A stretch of DNA of 64,000 nucleotides from Pseudomonas fluorescens (GCF_902498195.1 NZ_CABVIY010000003.1:310001-374000), one strand, 5' to 3'; shown: positions 45,394 through 54,591, counted from the first letter of the stretch. Made by a program: numbers and translations. The notes: generated from the sequence alone by a model not told the origin.

Positions 45394-47706
45394 TTATCGA
45401 GGCGCGAAGCCGTAGTTGTAGAACGACCGGGAATGGAGGTAGCCGTACTTGCGTGCCTTGCGCAGGTCGACCTGGTTGAGCACGGTGCCGAATACCGGCA
45501 CATGGCTCTGTTGCAACATGGCCAGGCCTCGCTGCGCCTGGCTGATCGGCGTGCTGTCGGCCTTGACCACATAGATCACCGCGTCCGAATGCTTGGCCAG
45601 CAACAGCGCGTCGCTGATCATCTCTGCCGGTGGCGAGTCGATGATGATGTGGCGGTAACGGGTCTTGAGCACCTCAAGCATGCGCGCCATGCGCGGTGAG
45701 CTGAGCAGGTCCTGCGGCGGTGGCTGGCGCGATGCATTGAGCGAGTCGGCGGGAGACGGCAGGCGCGGCGCGGCGAACAGATCCAGCGACGGCGGCATGA
45801 CCTTCCCGGACAGCAGCATGTCCAGATTACCCACCGACACGATGCAGTCCTCGAGCCGGGCGGTACCGGCAATCACATTGGCCAGCCCCGGGGTGTCAGA
45901 CGCAAAATCGAAATTCAGCGAAAGGGTCGGCTGGCGCATGTCGGCATCGATCAGCAGTACCCGCTCCAGCGAAGAGAGCGAACTGGCCAGGTTGTTGGCA
46001 ATGGTGCTTTTGCCCTCGCCGGCAACGGTCGACGTCACCAGCACCACCTGCGATGGCTTTTCAGTGCTTTGCAGCATCAGCCAGGTGCGCAGATTGCGAA
46101 TGGTCTCGGAAAAACGCGGGTTGTCGTTGTCTTCGAACAGGCGCGCCAATTGCCGCCGGTTTTTCTTCGTCACCAGGGGGACGACGCTGAGCAGCGGAAT
46201 GTTGAGCGCGCTCTCGATCGACTCGTCGGTTTTGAAGGTGTTGCTCAGGCTTTCGAGCAGTAAGGCCAATGCCACACCGATGACCGCGGCGACCAGGCCG
46301 ACGATCCCCACAATCAGTTTTTTGCGCGGCTTGCTGGCTTCGGCCGGAACAATGGCCGGGTCGACGATGCGCACTTTGGTGGAGTCCATGTCGGCGGTCG
46401 CCGCCGTTTCCTTCAGGCGGGTGACGAAGGTTTCGTACAGGGCGCGGGTGCTGTCGACCTCCCGCTGGAATTCGCGCAACTGGAATTCCTTGCGCGCAAT
46501 GTCCTGGATCTGCGCCTTGTTACTGTTGAAGGATTGCCGCAGCGAGGCTTCGCTGGCCGAGGCGAGCTGGTATTGCCGTTCAATGCCGGCCACCACCTGC
46601 TGCACCTGCAGTTGCAGGCTGGTGGTGGCAGCGCGCAGTTCGGACTGGGCGGAAAGCAGGCTCGGGTGTTTCGGCCCGTAGCGGCCGGACAGCTCGTCGA
46701 CCTTGGCTTGGGCCTTGGCCCGGTCCGCCTGGAACTGCTGGACCAAGGGGTTGCTCAAGACCGCCGGCACGCTGGAGAGTCGGCTCAGGTCGCCATTGCT
46801 CAAGGCCTTCGCCTGGCGGTATTCGCTTTCTGCTTCAGCGCGGTTGCGCCGGGCGTCGACCATGCGGTTGCCGGTCATTTCCAGTTCGTTGGCACTGATG
46901 GTGGCGACCCCGCCGACGTCGACCAGACCTTGCTCTTCCCGATACCCCTGGAGTTTTTTCTCCGCCGTGCGCAGGTTGTCGCGCAGCTTGACCAAGCGGA
47001 TGTTCATCCACGCGGTGGTGGTCTGCGAGGACTTCTCGCTGGTGTCCAGCTGGCTGTCGGTAAAACCCTGGGCCAGCGCGTTGGCCGCCGCTGCCGCGAG
47101 GTTCGGGTCGGGCAGTTCCACCTCGATTTCAAGCAACTGGCTCTTGCCGATGAACTTGACGCTGGTGTGCAGCATGAGGTTCTGCGTGACCTGATTGAAG
47201 ACGTCTTCTTCGGTCGGCACCTCTTTCTCCGGGATCCACTTGCCCAGGCCCGGGATCCATTGATCAAGGTCAAGATCCGCCAGCCACTGGCGCGGCGTGA
47301 ACCATGGCTTGGGCTGCTGGCGCGGGTCGGTGACCGGGTGGGTCGTCAGGCCGAGCTTTTTCACCGCGCGTTCGGCAAGGTCCCGCGACTGCAGGAGCGC
47401 TTGTTGAGTCTGCAAATAATCGGTGGCGTTGCTGCCCGAATCCTTGACTTGCTGGAAGGACATCAGCGGCGGTGTCTTGTCGTTGAACAGCAAGGTGGTG
47501 CTGCCGATGTACTGCGGGGTAATGGTCGAGACCACGGCGATCGCCAGCACACAGCTGAGCAGGACCAGCCATCCGATGTTCCATTTGGCGCGCCAGATCA
47601 CCCGCCACAGATTAAGCAGGTCAATGGTGTCCTTGTCTTCGCGGTACTGCTGATGCAGATGCGTTTGCAGGGGACGTTCGACGTAGGTGCTAGGGCTGTT
47701 GTCCAT
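45394..47706 (-). CDS. wzc: Wzc-type polysaccharide co-polymerase and tyrosine autokinase
   Basis: 770 residues. N-terminal Wzz domain with a membrane segment near residue 40, long periplasmic coiled coil (about residues 200-430), second membrane segment near 450, then a cytoplasmic BY-kinase: Walker A GEGKST at about residue 562, Walker A' LLIDADMRQP, Walker B HIIIDSPPAE. The C-terminus is tyrosine-rich (Y in KYGYLHSRSFYNYGF), the autophosphorylation cluster. It controls chain length and export. A separate phosphatase gene is not present in the locus. Confidence 0.94.
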   Translation of the reverse strand: MDNSPSTYVERPLQTHLHQQYREDKDTIDLLNLWRVIWRAKWNIGWLVLLSCVLAIAVVSTITPQYIGSTTLLFNDKTPPLMSFQQVKDSGSNATDYLQTQQALLQSRDLAERAVKKLGLTTHPVTDPRQQPKPWFTPRQWLADLDLDQWIPGLGKWIPEKEVPTEEDVFNQVTQNLMLHTSVKFIGKSQLLEIEVELPDPNLAAAAANALAQGFTDSQLDTSEKSSQTTTAWMNIRLVKLRDNLRTAEKKLQGYREEQGLVDVGGVATISANELEMTGNRMVDARRNRAEAESEYRQAKALSNGDLSRLSSVPAVLSNPLVQQFQADRAKAQAKVDELSGRYGPKHPSLLSAQSELRAATTSLQLQVQQVVAGIERQYQLASASEASLRQSFNSNKAQIQDIARKEFQLREFQREVDSTRALYETFVTRLKETAATADMDSTKVRIVDPAIVPAEASKPRKKLIVGIVGLVAAVIGVALALLLESLSNTFKTDESIESALNIPLLSVVPLVTKKNRRQLARLFEDNDNPRFSETIRNLRTWLMLQSTEKPSQVVLVTSTVAGEGKSTIANNLASSLSSLERVLLIDADMRQPTLSLNFDFASDTPGLANVIAGTARLEDCIVSVGNLDMLLSGKVMPPSLDLFAAPRLPSPADSLNASRQPPPQDLLSSPRMARMLEVLKTRYRHIIIDSPPAEMISDALLLAKHSDAVIYVVKADSTPISQAQRGLAMLQQSHVPVFGTVLNQVDLRKARKYGYLHSRSFYNYGFAPR

Positions 47707-47708
47707 GA

Positions 47709-48242
47709 TCAGAAAAACCCTTGTGCAATGGAAATGGTGTCGCCGGGGGCAATAGTGGTGGTTCGCGTGATGTCGTCGGTGACGGTGGCACTGCCATCGC
47801 CGCGCACGATGGTCACCCGCTTGATGGAGGCGCGCTCGGTCAGGCCGCCGCCCAGGGCGATGGCTTTCTCCAGTGTCAGCCCGGGCACGAAGGGATAGCT
47901 GCCGGGTTTTTGCACTTCGCCATTGATGTAGAACGAACGGTATTCAATCTGGCTGAGGCTGACTTTCGGATCGATCAGGTAGCCTTTCTTGAGCCCGTCG
48001 ACGATGATCTTTTCGACTTGGCCGGGGGTGAGTCCCTTGGCGGAAATCTCGCCCAGGAACGGGTAGGAAAATGTGCCGGCATCGCTCAGGCGGATCTTCT
48101 TGAGGCTCAATTCCGGCTCGCCGAACACGATGATGCGCAAGACATCGCCAGCGGCCAGTTTGTATTGGGTGTCGGGGTCTGCTGCATGCGCATTGGATAC
48201 AAAACCCAGTGCGAACAACAAACCAAGCGTCTGCGCGTTCAT
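47709..48242 (-). CDS. Short Wza-like polysaccharide export protein
   Basis: 177 residues. Signal peptide (LLFALGFVSNAHAADPD), then the poly_export domain (YKLAAGDVLRIIVFGEPELS) and one SLBB domain. It is about half the length of Wza and has no lipobox cysteine nor the C-terminal membrane helix. Export across the outer membrane therefore probably depends on the beta-barrel encoded next to it. Confidence 0.88.
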   Translation of the reverse strand: MNAQTLGLLFALGFVSNAHAADPDTQYKLAAGDVLRIIVFGEPELSLKKIRLSDAGTFSYPFLGEISAKGLTPGQVEKIIVDGLKKGYLIDPKVSLSQIEYRSFYINGEVQKPGSYPFVPGLTLEKAIALGGGLTERASIKRVTIVRGDGSATVTDDITRTTTIAPGDTISIAQGFF

Positions 48243-48258
48243 GTCGAAACCCTCGTGC

Positions 48259-49419
48259 TTAAAGGCTTACGTTGAAGCTGAGCTGAACCACGTTGCGGGT
48301 GAAACTTTCATTGTCGGCATCGGAGTCGTTATCGCGGTATCGATAGCCGAGTTCGATATCCAGCCATCGGCGCATTTCGTACACCACGGCCAGGCGGTAG
48401 TCCTGGAGGTTGTCGGTCCGGCTTTGGCCCTCGTAGACATAACGACCGAACCCGGCCTGGGCCACGGTGGTGATCCGTTCGGTCCAGCCATGACGCCAAC
48501 CGACCTGGGTGAAGGTGGACTTGACGGCATCAGCGCCGTCATCGCCTTCGGCCAGGGCCTGGCGAGCGACGAAGGTAAAGGTCGAATAAGTGCGCGGTTT
48601 CCATTGCAGGTCGACCTGCCAGGTGGGGTTGTCGAGGTCCTTGGATTCGCTGTTGTCGAAGTCTTTTTTCTCGTAGCCAATGCGCACCTTGCCGGTGGTG
48701 CGGGCGGTGATGTCCCACACCGCACCGGCCAGTACCGCATCGGAGGTGCTGCTGCGCGGGCTGTTGGATTGCAGGTAATCGAAAACGGTGTGGTCGTATT
48801 CCAGCAGGCTGCGGGTATTGCTGCCGAGGCGGTGGTACCAGGTACTCGTCACACCCGTAGTATTGCGCTCCTTGTCCTCATTGATGCCGTCGGAGTTGTC
48901 GTAGCGCAGCTGCGCGTAGTTGGCCCCGAAGTCGATCTGGTTGTCGGCACTCTTGGCGCCGTAGGTATAGAGCCCGCCCACCCGCTTGTTGTTGATCTTG
49001 TCATTGATGCCTTCGACCGCCGTCGATTCCGTGCGCTCGTATTTGCGGTATTCGGCTTCGAGGGCCAGCCGATGCCGGTCGGTGAACTCCATGATGCTGT
49101 CCGCCCGCACGCGTTGGGCGGTGTACGAGGCATCCGACTCGTCGTGGTAAATGTAGCGGGAGGGCTGCCAGGTCAGTCGGGTGGCGCTGTTGCGATCTTC
49201 GGCCTTGAGTTCGAAGGAGGGCAGCAACTTGGTGATCATGGAAGACTGTCGATTGTTTTCCAGTTCGCGAAAGTTGTCGTCATGACTTTCCGACAACATG
49301 AAAGTCGGTGTGAAATCGAACCCATACACATCAATAGCCTGTGGATCAATACTCCAGGCCATTGTCGGGTACAAAGAGACCATGATCAGTGCGTAAGGGC
49401 AGCGTGATTTCAAGACCAT
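48259..49419 (-). CDS. Outer-membrane beta-barrel protein of the exopolysaccharide locus
   Basis: 386 residues. Signal peptide, alternating aromatic beta-strands throughout and a C-terminal strand ending in VVQLSFNVSL. It resembles the outer-membrane barrel proteins (BBP2 type) often found with Wza-like proteins lacking an outer-membrane helix. Likely forms the outer-membrane exit pore or its partner; inferred from context. Confidence 0.78.
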   Translation of the reverse strand: MVLKSRCPYALIMVSLYPTMAWSIDPQAIDVYGFDFTPTFMLSESHDDNFRELENNRQSSMITKLLPSFELKAEDRNSATRLTWQPSRYIYHDESDASYTAQRVRADSIMEFTDRHRLALEAEYRKYERTESTAVEGINDKINNKRVGGLYTYGAKSADNQIDFGANYAQLRYDNSDGINEDKERNTTGVTSTWYHRLGSNTRSLLEYDHTVFDYLQSNSPRSSTSDAVLAGAVWDITARTTGKVRIGYEKKDFDNSESKDLDNPTWQVDLQWKPRTYSTFTFVARQALAEGDDGADAVKSTFTQVGWRHGWTERITTVAQAGFGRYVYEGQSRTDNLQDYRLAVVYEMRRWLDIELGYRYRDNDSDADNESFTRNVVQLSFNVSL

Positions 49420-49455
49420 GTCCTAGCTCCCGGGGAAAGCATACAAGTCAGGGGG

Positions 49456-49989
49456 TTAATTATTTATTTGTAGTGAGGGTTGCTGGCGTTCGAGATCACG
49501 TAATGGCAGACAAATCGCCTGGTCCCGATTAAGAAACTGCAGCAGGATCATCACGCGCTCAGTCCCCTGCGACGATATGAAAATGCCTTCCAGTGTCGAC
49601 AGTGGCCCTCGAATGATCTGCAAGGGTTCGCCGGGCTTGAGGGGCTCGTTAACTTGCGATTCCGCCGATTCACAGCGCGCACGCAAGTGCTCGACGACAT
49701 GCTCGGACACCGTCGCGGGGCCATGATTGAATTCGACGATACGACTGACACCACGCGTGGATCGTATGGGCGCCCAGTTGTCGTTACCGCCAAGATGGAT
49801 AAACAGATACCCAGGGAAGAGGGATTCGCGCACCCTGTGTTGTTTGCCGCGAATCACACGTTCACTCATGAGTTGAGGATGGAATACAACATAGTTTTGT
49901 TGAGTCAGGTTGACGTGGGCACGTTCATCCTGGTGAGGCTTGCATTGCAGTAGATACCATTGAGACCGTTCCGGGCATATTGCGGGCAT
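49456..49989 (-). CDS. rfaH: NusG-paralogue antiterminator, RfaH family
   Basis: 177 residues. NGN domain (WYLLQCKPHQDERAHVNL, RESLFPGYLFIHL) and a C-terminal KOW domain (LKPGEPLQIIRGPLSTLEGI). The RfaH family binds RNA polymerase paused at ops elements and suppresses Rho-dependent termination of long surface-polymer operons. It is the first gene of the exopolysaccharide operon, and an ops-like site lies about 220 bp upstream in the leader, so the operon is probably self-controlled. Confidence 0.88.
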   Translation of the reverse strand: MPAICPERSQWYLLQCKPHQDERAHVNLTQQNYVVFHPQLMSERVIRGKQHRVRESLFPGYLFIHLGGNDNWAPIRSTRGVSRIVEFNHGPATVSEHVVEHLRARCESAESQVNEPLKPGEPLQIIRGPLSTLEGIFISSQGTERVMILLQFLNRDQAICLPLRDLERQQPSLQINN

Positions 49990-50204
49990 GCTGGTAAACT
50001 CCGTGAAGATCGAAAGTTTAGGCAGGCAGGGGCTCTATCGAGACCGGGAAAATAAAGTCGGGAGGGATGTATTTTTTATAAGTGCTGCGCATGCGTGTTT
50101 CAAAGTTGAATCACATCGTGTTACGTCAGTGAGACAGCCATGAATGATTTTGCGTTATTACTGACAGCTTGAATGGAATAAGACACTGACAGTTTGTCGC
50201 AGGC

Positions 50205-50234
50205 AAAGCTACCGCACGGTCCGTGTCACGGACC
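50205..50234 (-). promoter_or_regulatory. ops-like element with adjacent hairpin
   Basis: The minus strand reads GTGCGGTAGCTTT. The core GCGGTAGC (50215-50208) matches seven of eight positions of the ops consensus GGCGGTAG plus the following C. Directly upstream in the transcript is the palindrome GGTCCGTGACACGGACC (50234-50218), which would form a hairpin. Position in the leader, about 100 nt after the predicted start, is as expected for RfaH recruitment. Confidence 0.6.
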
Positions 50235-50321
50235 TTTAAGAATAAGGAGATCAGAAGTTGCCTGGGGAGCAGCGGTAAACGAACAAGTTGCACTCGTATG
50301 CTGTTCCAATAGACCGGTGTA

Positions 50322-50350
50322 GTTATTGACTACTCTCGGCAGCCTGTCAA
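50322..50350 (-). promoter_or_regulatory. Putative sigma-70 promoter of the exopolysaccharide operon
   Basis: The minus strand has TTGACA (50350-50345), 17 bp, then AATAAC (50327-50322). Transcription would begin near 50315, giving a leader of about 325 nt before rfaH. The -35 is perfect, the -10 matches four of six. Confidence 0.5.
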
Positions 50351-50593
50351 ACGATCGTTGTCAAAAAACGTGCCTTCTATCCATTAGTGCATTCGCTAAC
50401 AGCCAACTGTCTGTTTTTACGAATAATTTTTTTTCCGTCGAGCGGATTAAACTTTTCAGAATGTTTATAGTCGTGCTCTGGCAAGATTGTCATGAAAACA
50501 TTTTCCCGAAGTGGATCCTATTATTCAGCTGGACCCCTTTCTATAGCAACGCTATAACTACCCGCCTTGGGTTGGACAATGGGGCAGGGCATT

Positions 50594-51592
50594 ATGACCG
50601 TTCTTGTGACTGGCGCCGCAGGATTCATCGGATATCACACGGTCAGGCGGTTGTGCCGCGAAGGACTTGAAGTCGTCGGTATCGACAACCTCAACGACTA
50701 TTACAGCGTGGCGCTCAAGCACGCGCGGCTCAAGCGGCTGAGCGCGCTGGACGGCTTCCGTTTTCAGGCAATGGATATAGTCGACAAGTCGGCCTTGATG
50801 GCGTTGTTCAAGGAACAGGGTTTCACCGAGGTTGTGCATTTGGCCGCGCAGGCGGGGGTTCGCTATTCACTGGACAACCCGGATGCCTATGCGCAATCGA
50901 ACCTGGTCGGGTTTCTGAATGTCCTTGAAGCCTGCCGACACCATCGTCCCGCGCATCTAATCTACGCATCGAGCAGTTCGGTATATGGCGCCAACAACAA
51001 GTTGCCGTTCAGCGTCGATGACCCGGTCGATCAACCGGTTTCGTTGTATGCCGCCAGCAAGCGCGCCAATGAACTGCTCGCCCACAGTTACTGCCATCTC
51101 TACGGTCTTCGCGCCAGCGGCCTGCGTTTTTTCACCGTGTATGGGCCCTGGGGACGTCCCGACATGGCCCTGTTCAAGTTCACTGAAGCGATGCTGAAGG
51201 GGCGGCCGATCGATATATACAACCATGGCCAGATGGGGCGCGATTTCACCTATGTCGACGACATCATCGAAAGCATTGCCCGACTGCGCATTAAACCGCC
51301 GGTGCCGGACAAGGGCGCGGATGGCGTCAACCGGATTTTCAACATCGGACGAGGCATGCCCGTTGCACTGATGGATTTTGTGCAATGCCTGGAATCGGCG
51401 TTGGGCATAAAAGCCCAGTGCAACTTTTTGCCGATGCAGCCTGGCGATGTCGTGAAGACCTGGGCGGATGTTTCGGCACTTGCAGATTGGGTCGGCTTTT
51501 CTCCGAAAGTCGGGATTGAAGAGGGTGTGATGCAGTTTGTTAGTTGGTATCGGGAGTATTATCAGGAACTCAGGGGCGGCGCAGGGATTTAA
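50594..51592 (+). CDS. NAD-dependent epimerase, UDP-glucuronate 4-epimerase type
   Basis: 332 residues from ATG 50594; ATGs at 50567 and 50579 are in frame but less well placed. Extended SDR with TGAAGFIGYHT, the GIDNLNDYYSVALKHARL segment characteristic of uronate epimerases, SSSSVYGANNKLP and YAASK. It converts UDP-glucuronate, made by the ugd product, to UDP-galacturonate. Divergent from the exopolysaccharide operon and the only gene of the locus on this strand. Confidence 0.88.
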   Translation: MTVLVTGAAGFIGYHTVRRLCREGLEVVGIDNLNDYYSVALKHARLKRLSALDGFRFQAMDIVDKSALMALFKEQGFTEVVHLAAQAGVRYSLDNPDAYAQSNLVGFLNVLEACRHHRPAHLIYASSSSVYGANNKLPFSVDDPVDQPVSLYAASKRANELLAHSYCHLYGLRASGLRFFTVYGPWGRPDMALFKFTEAMLKGRPIDIYNHGQMGRDFTYVDDIIESIARLRIKPPVPDKGADGVNRIFNIGRGMPVALMDFVQCLESALGIKAQCNFLPMQPGDVVKTWADVSALADWVGFSPKVGIEEGVMQFVSWYREYYQELRGGAGI

Positions 51593-52127
51593 CAGTTCAG
51601 GTGGGTTGAATAGATTGTTGTCGTCAGGTTGCGACAACTAACCTGTATAGCGGCTATGTGCGCATTACTACTAACTTCAAAAGGGAGTTACTGTACTAAT
51701 ATTCATTGGTGAATGGATCCAATTTGCGAGTTATCGGATAGCTTACTAATTTTTCGTTTGTAATCAGCGGGCAAATAAATTCAGCGGAAACTCGTGTAAG
51801 CTTTCGCTTACACGCTTTTGCGAGATCGGCTTGTTTCAAAAATTTTTATGGCTTTTTGATATCATTTATACTAAAAAGTACGCCGATGGCGATGTGAACA
51901 CGCTTCGCGCGAGTATTCGCCTGCTGCAGTCCAGTAATAAAACCGCAACAAAAAATACTCTCTGCGCAAGCTGTTTACGCGTCGTTGACGCAGTAAAGCC
52001 TCAAGTACCACACGGTTTGGCTCTGTTGTGCTCAAGCTACTGACTGCCGTGGGATTACATCCTCACGGCCAGTCACTATGGATTTACCAACTGCCATCAT
52101 GGGATGGAGTTAATCAAGGGAATAAGC
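51593..52127 (+). other. AT-rich intergenic leader region of the repeat protein
   Basis: 535 bp without a gene, more AT-rich than its surroundings. Besides the GacA-like box it holds TTTATACT near 51867 as a possible -10, small hairpins (GCCGTG/CACGGC near 52047-52070), and GGGATGGAG at 52100-52108 followed by AAGGGAA just before the ATG; the GGA motifs are possible RsmA sites. Confidence 0.4.
51795..51812. promoter_or_regulatory. GacA-box-like palindrome
   Basis: TGTAAGCTTTCGCTTACA matches exactly the TGTAAG-N6-CTTACA upstream activating sequence bound by GacA at rsmX/Y/Z promoters. It lies 316 bp upstream of the DUF4214 repeat protein. As RNA it could also form an 8-bp hairpin with a UUUC loop, but only a broken T run follows, so a terminator is less likely. 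Confidence 0.5.
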
Positions 52128-54425
52128 ATGACTGTTCTGCAGACAAAACTGGCCGAGTTGTACATTTCTTTCTTCAACCGCGCGCCCGATTCCGCAGGCC
52201 TGGCCTATTGGGTCGAGCAACTGGACAAGGGCCCGTTGACCCTTGAAGACATCTCCAAAAACTGGATGACCGAGCAGGCTGAAGGCCTCGCCAAGTACCC
52301 GTCGACACTGACAGACAACGATTTCATTACCCAGATTTACCAGGCCACTCTGGGCCGCGCGCCGGATGCCGAAGGTCTTGCCTACTGGCAGGATCAACTG
52401 ACCAACAACAGTGTCGGTCGTGATGTGTTCCTGGCTGCCGTCATTAATGGCGCCAAGGCGAACACCTCGGCCCAGGGCGTGCTCGATGCAGCCAATCTGA
52501 GCAACAAGGCGACCGCAGGCGTAGCGTTTGCGGACAAGGGTCTTAACGATCTGACATTGGCCGCCCAGGTCGTCGCGTCCGTCAACAGCAACCCCGACAC
52601 CCTGGCTGCCGTTCAAGCGGTCCTCAAGCTGGTACCGGCCGCAGCGGCTGACGTGACCCCGGGTTTGATCACCCTGCTGACGCAAACCTTCGACAGCATC
52701 ATCAACCTGAACACCAAGGCCCCGAGCGAACTCGGCGACCTGGCGACCTACCTGACCACCGTGGCCAACCAGGCTGGCGCAACCACTGACCTCAGCATCC
52801 TGCTGGCCAACGTCGCGACTACCGTGACCAAGGCTGCAACCGACACTACCGCGCTGGACAACCCTGCGGCGCTGGCGGGTGATGCTGTGACAGCAGCCAC
52901 GCCATCGACTGGCGGTGGCCCGGTAACGCCGACCGAGACCGTGATCACCAGCAAGGTTGGCGGTGACAACATCGACGTGACGGCTCATCCGACCAAGGTT
53001 GTTGTGCAGTTCGGTCAGGATAAGCAGGCGCTGGCTAATGCTGCACAGCTTATCGCCGATCAGACCGACGCGGATGCGCTGCTGGCAACGGCCGAAGCCT
53101 TGCAGGATACCGCCGATGCGACTGACGCCGCCGCGTTGCTATCTGCTGCTAGCGTTTTGCAAATTACTGCCGACCAGACTGACGCTGTAGCATTGCAAAA
53201 CACCGCCAATCCTCTGAATGCTATCGCTGCTCTGACCGACGCCGGTGCGCTGCAAACAATTGCCGACGGACTGAAGGCCACTGCTGATCTGACCGACGCG
53301 GGTAACCTGCAAGTTTTTGCCGATGCCCTGAAGGGTACAGCCGATTTGATCGACGTAGACGTGAAGCAGAATGTTGCCAACGCTGCCAAGGCCACTGCCG
53401 ATCTGACCGACGCGGATGCCCTGCAAATCGTTTCTGTTGCGGCACAAGAATTGCGAGCTGCGTATACCACTGCTGCCAACGTCTCGATTGCTGCAGATGT
53501 GACCGCAGATAATAGTTTAGATGTAGCAGACGATCTCATTGCCATTCAAGCAGCCTTTGCAGTAGCTCCGGGCGTATTACCCGCTGACCTGGCGCTTGTT
53601 CAGGCGGCAACTACGGATGCTGAAGCAATAGCGCTCATCACAGGCTTTTTGGAGACCTACGGTGACGCTGCTGACAGCGCTAAAGCCGCCTTCGACAGTG
53701 CTGTAGCCGACGATGCTGCTGCGACAAGCGCTCAGAATGAAGCCGACGAAGCGCTGGCCGACGACGTTGCCGCTGCATCCGCTCAGACGGCGGCCGACAA
53801 CGCAAAGGCTGCCGACGAAGCGGCTGCAACCGCTCAGACTGCAGCCGATCAAGCCCTGGCTGACGACCAAGCTGCCGAAGCCGCTCAAACAACGGCCAAC
53901 GATGCCGCAGCCGACGATCTGGCGGCTGCAACCGCTCAGATTGCCGCCAACGTTGCCGTAGCCGACGACTTGGCGGCTGCCAACGCCCAAGTCGCTGCCA
54001 ACAGCGCGGTAGCCGACGATCTGATCGCCGCAAACGCCCAGGCCGCCGCCGCCAGCGATGCGCCGTCCCACTCGACACTGGCCGACATGGACCTGTTCAC
54101 AGGCTTCACCATTGGCACCGACAAGATTGACCTCTTGTCCGTCACCGGTGGTGCAGTAGCACAACCTGCCGGGCTGGAACGCCTGGCTGACATCTTCACT
54201 GCCGACACTGGCGACCTCTCGGGTGTGCTGACAACAGCCTTCACGGGGACTGCTGCTAACAAGGCTTCGATGGTCGTCATTGAAAACGGTACGGCTAAAG
54301 GCACATACCTGTATGTGAACGATGCAGATGCCGCGTTCAGCGCAACGGCGGACGTATTCATCCAGTTGGTAGGCGTCACACCTGGCGATGTCGGCCAATT
54401 GAAAGTAGGCGACTACTTCGCCTGA
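52128..54425 (+). CDS. DUF4214 repeat protein with putative C-terminal type I secretion (bluetail-like) module
   Basis: 765 residues from ATG 52128 (AAGGGAA upstream). Residues about 5-105 hold two DUF4214 units (FFNRAPDSAGLAYWVEQL and LGRAPDAEGLAYWQDQL). Residues about 310-445 are an array of about seven repeats of roughly 19 residues with the pattern TADLTDAxALQxxAxAL. Residues about 523-645 are a second array of 14-15-residue ADDLAAAxAQxAAN units. The C-terminal 115 residues (FTIGTDKIDLLSV to LKVGDYFA) resemble the end of secreted surface proteins with type I signals. No N-terminal signal peptide, no cysteine-rich part, no RTX nonapeptides, strongly acidic. Probably a secreted surface or matrix protein; partner exporter unidentified. 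Confidence 0.82.
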   Translation: MTVLQTKLAELYISFFNRAPDSAGLAYWVEQLDKGPLTLEDISKNWMTEQAEGLAKYPSTLTDNDFITQIYQATLGRAPDAEGLAYWQDQLTNNSVGRDVFLAAVINGAKANTSAQGVLDAANLSNKATAGVAFADKGLNDLTLAAQVVASVNSNPDTLAAVQAVLKLVPAAAADVTPGLITLLTQTFDSIINLNTKAPSELGDLATYLTTVANQAGATTDLSILLANVATTVTKAATDTTALDNPAALAGDAVTAATPSTGGGPVTPTETVITSKVGGDNIDVTAHPTKVVVQFGQDKQALANAAQLIADQTDADALLATAEALQDTADATDAAALLSAASVLQITADQTDAVALQNTANPLNAIAALTDAGALQTIADGLKATADLTDAGNLQVFADALKGTADLIDVDVKQNVANAAKATADLTDADALQIVSVAAQELRAAYTTAANVSIAADVTADNSLDVADDLIAIQAAFAVAPGVLPADLALVQAATTDAEAIALITGFLETYGDAADSAKAAFDSAVADDAAATSAQNEADEALADDVAAASAQTAADNAKAADEAAATAQTAADQALADDQAAEAAQTTANDAAADDLAAATAQIAANVAVADDLAAANAQVAANSAVADDLIAANAQAAAASDAPSHSTLADMDLFTGFTIGTDKIDLLSVTGGAVAQPAGLERLADIFTADTGDLSGVLTTAFTGTAANKASMVVIENGTAKGTYLYVNDADAAFSATADVFIQLVGVTPGDVGQLKVGDYFA

Positions 54426-54480
54426 TCTCCCTGAAACGGAGGCATCCTTCACTTAGCTGAAGGATGCAGGTGAACCCGTA

Positions 54481-54513
54481 AACCCCGCTTCTCACAAGGA
54501 AGCGGGGTTTTTT
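54481..54513 (+). terminator. Strong Rho-independent terminator after the repeat protein
   Basis: AACCCCGCTTC and GAAGCGGGGTT form an 11-bp perfect stem with a 7-nt loop, followed by TTTT. A second hairpin (GCATCCTTC/GAAGGATGC) precedes it at 54442-54467. Confidence 0.9.
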
Positions 54514-54591
54514 GTTGTGCGCCGAACAGGGCAGGGGGCACAGTGAAGAAGGCAAACCAGGGTCGGCATTCTTGCCAGACCCCGCTCACGC

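Noticed and set aside
53577..54452. Minus-strand frame opposite the repeat protein
   Set aside because: Repetition merely mirrors the repeats of the plus-strand gene.
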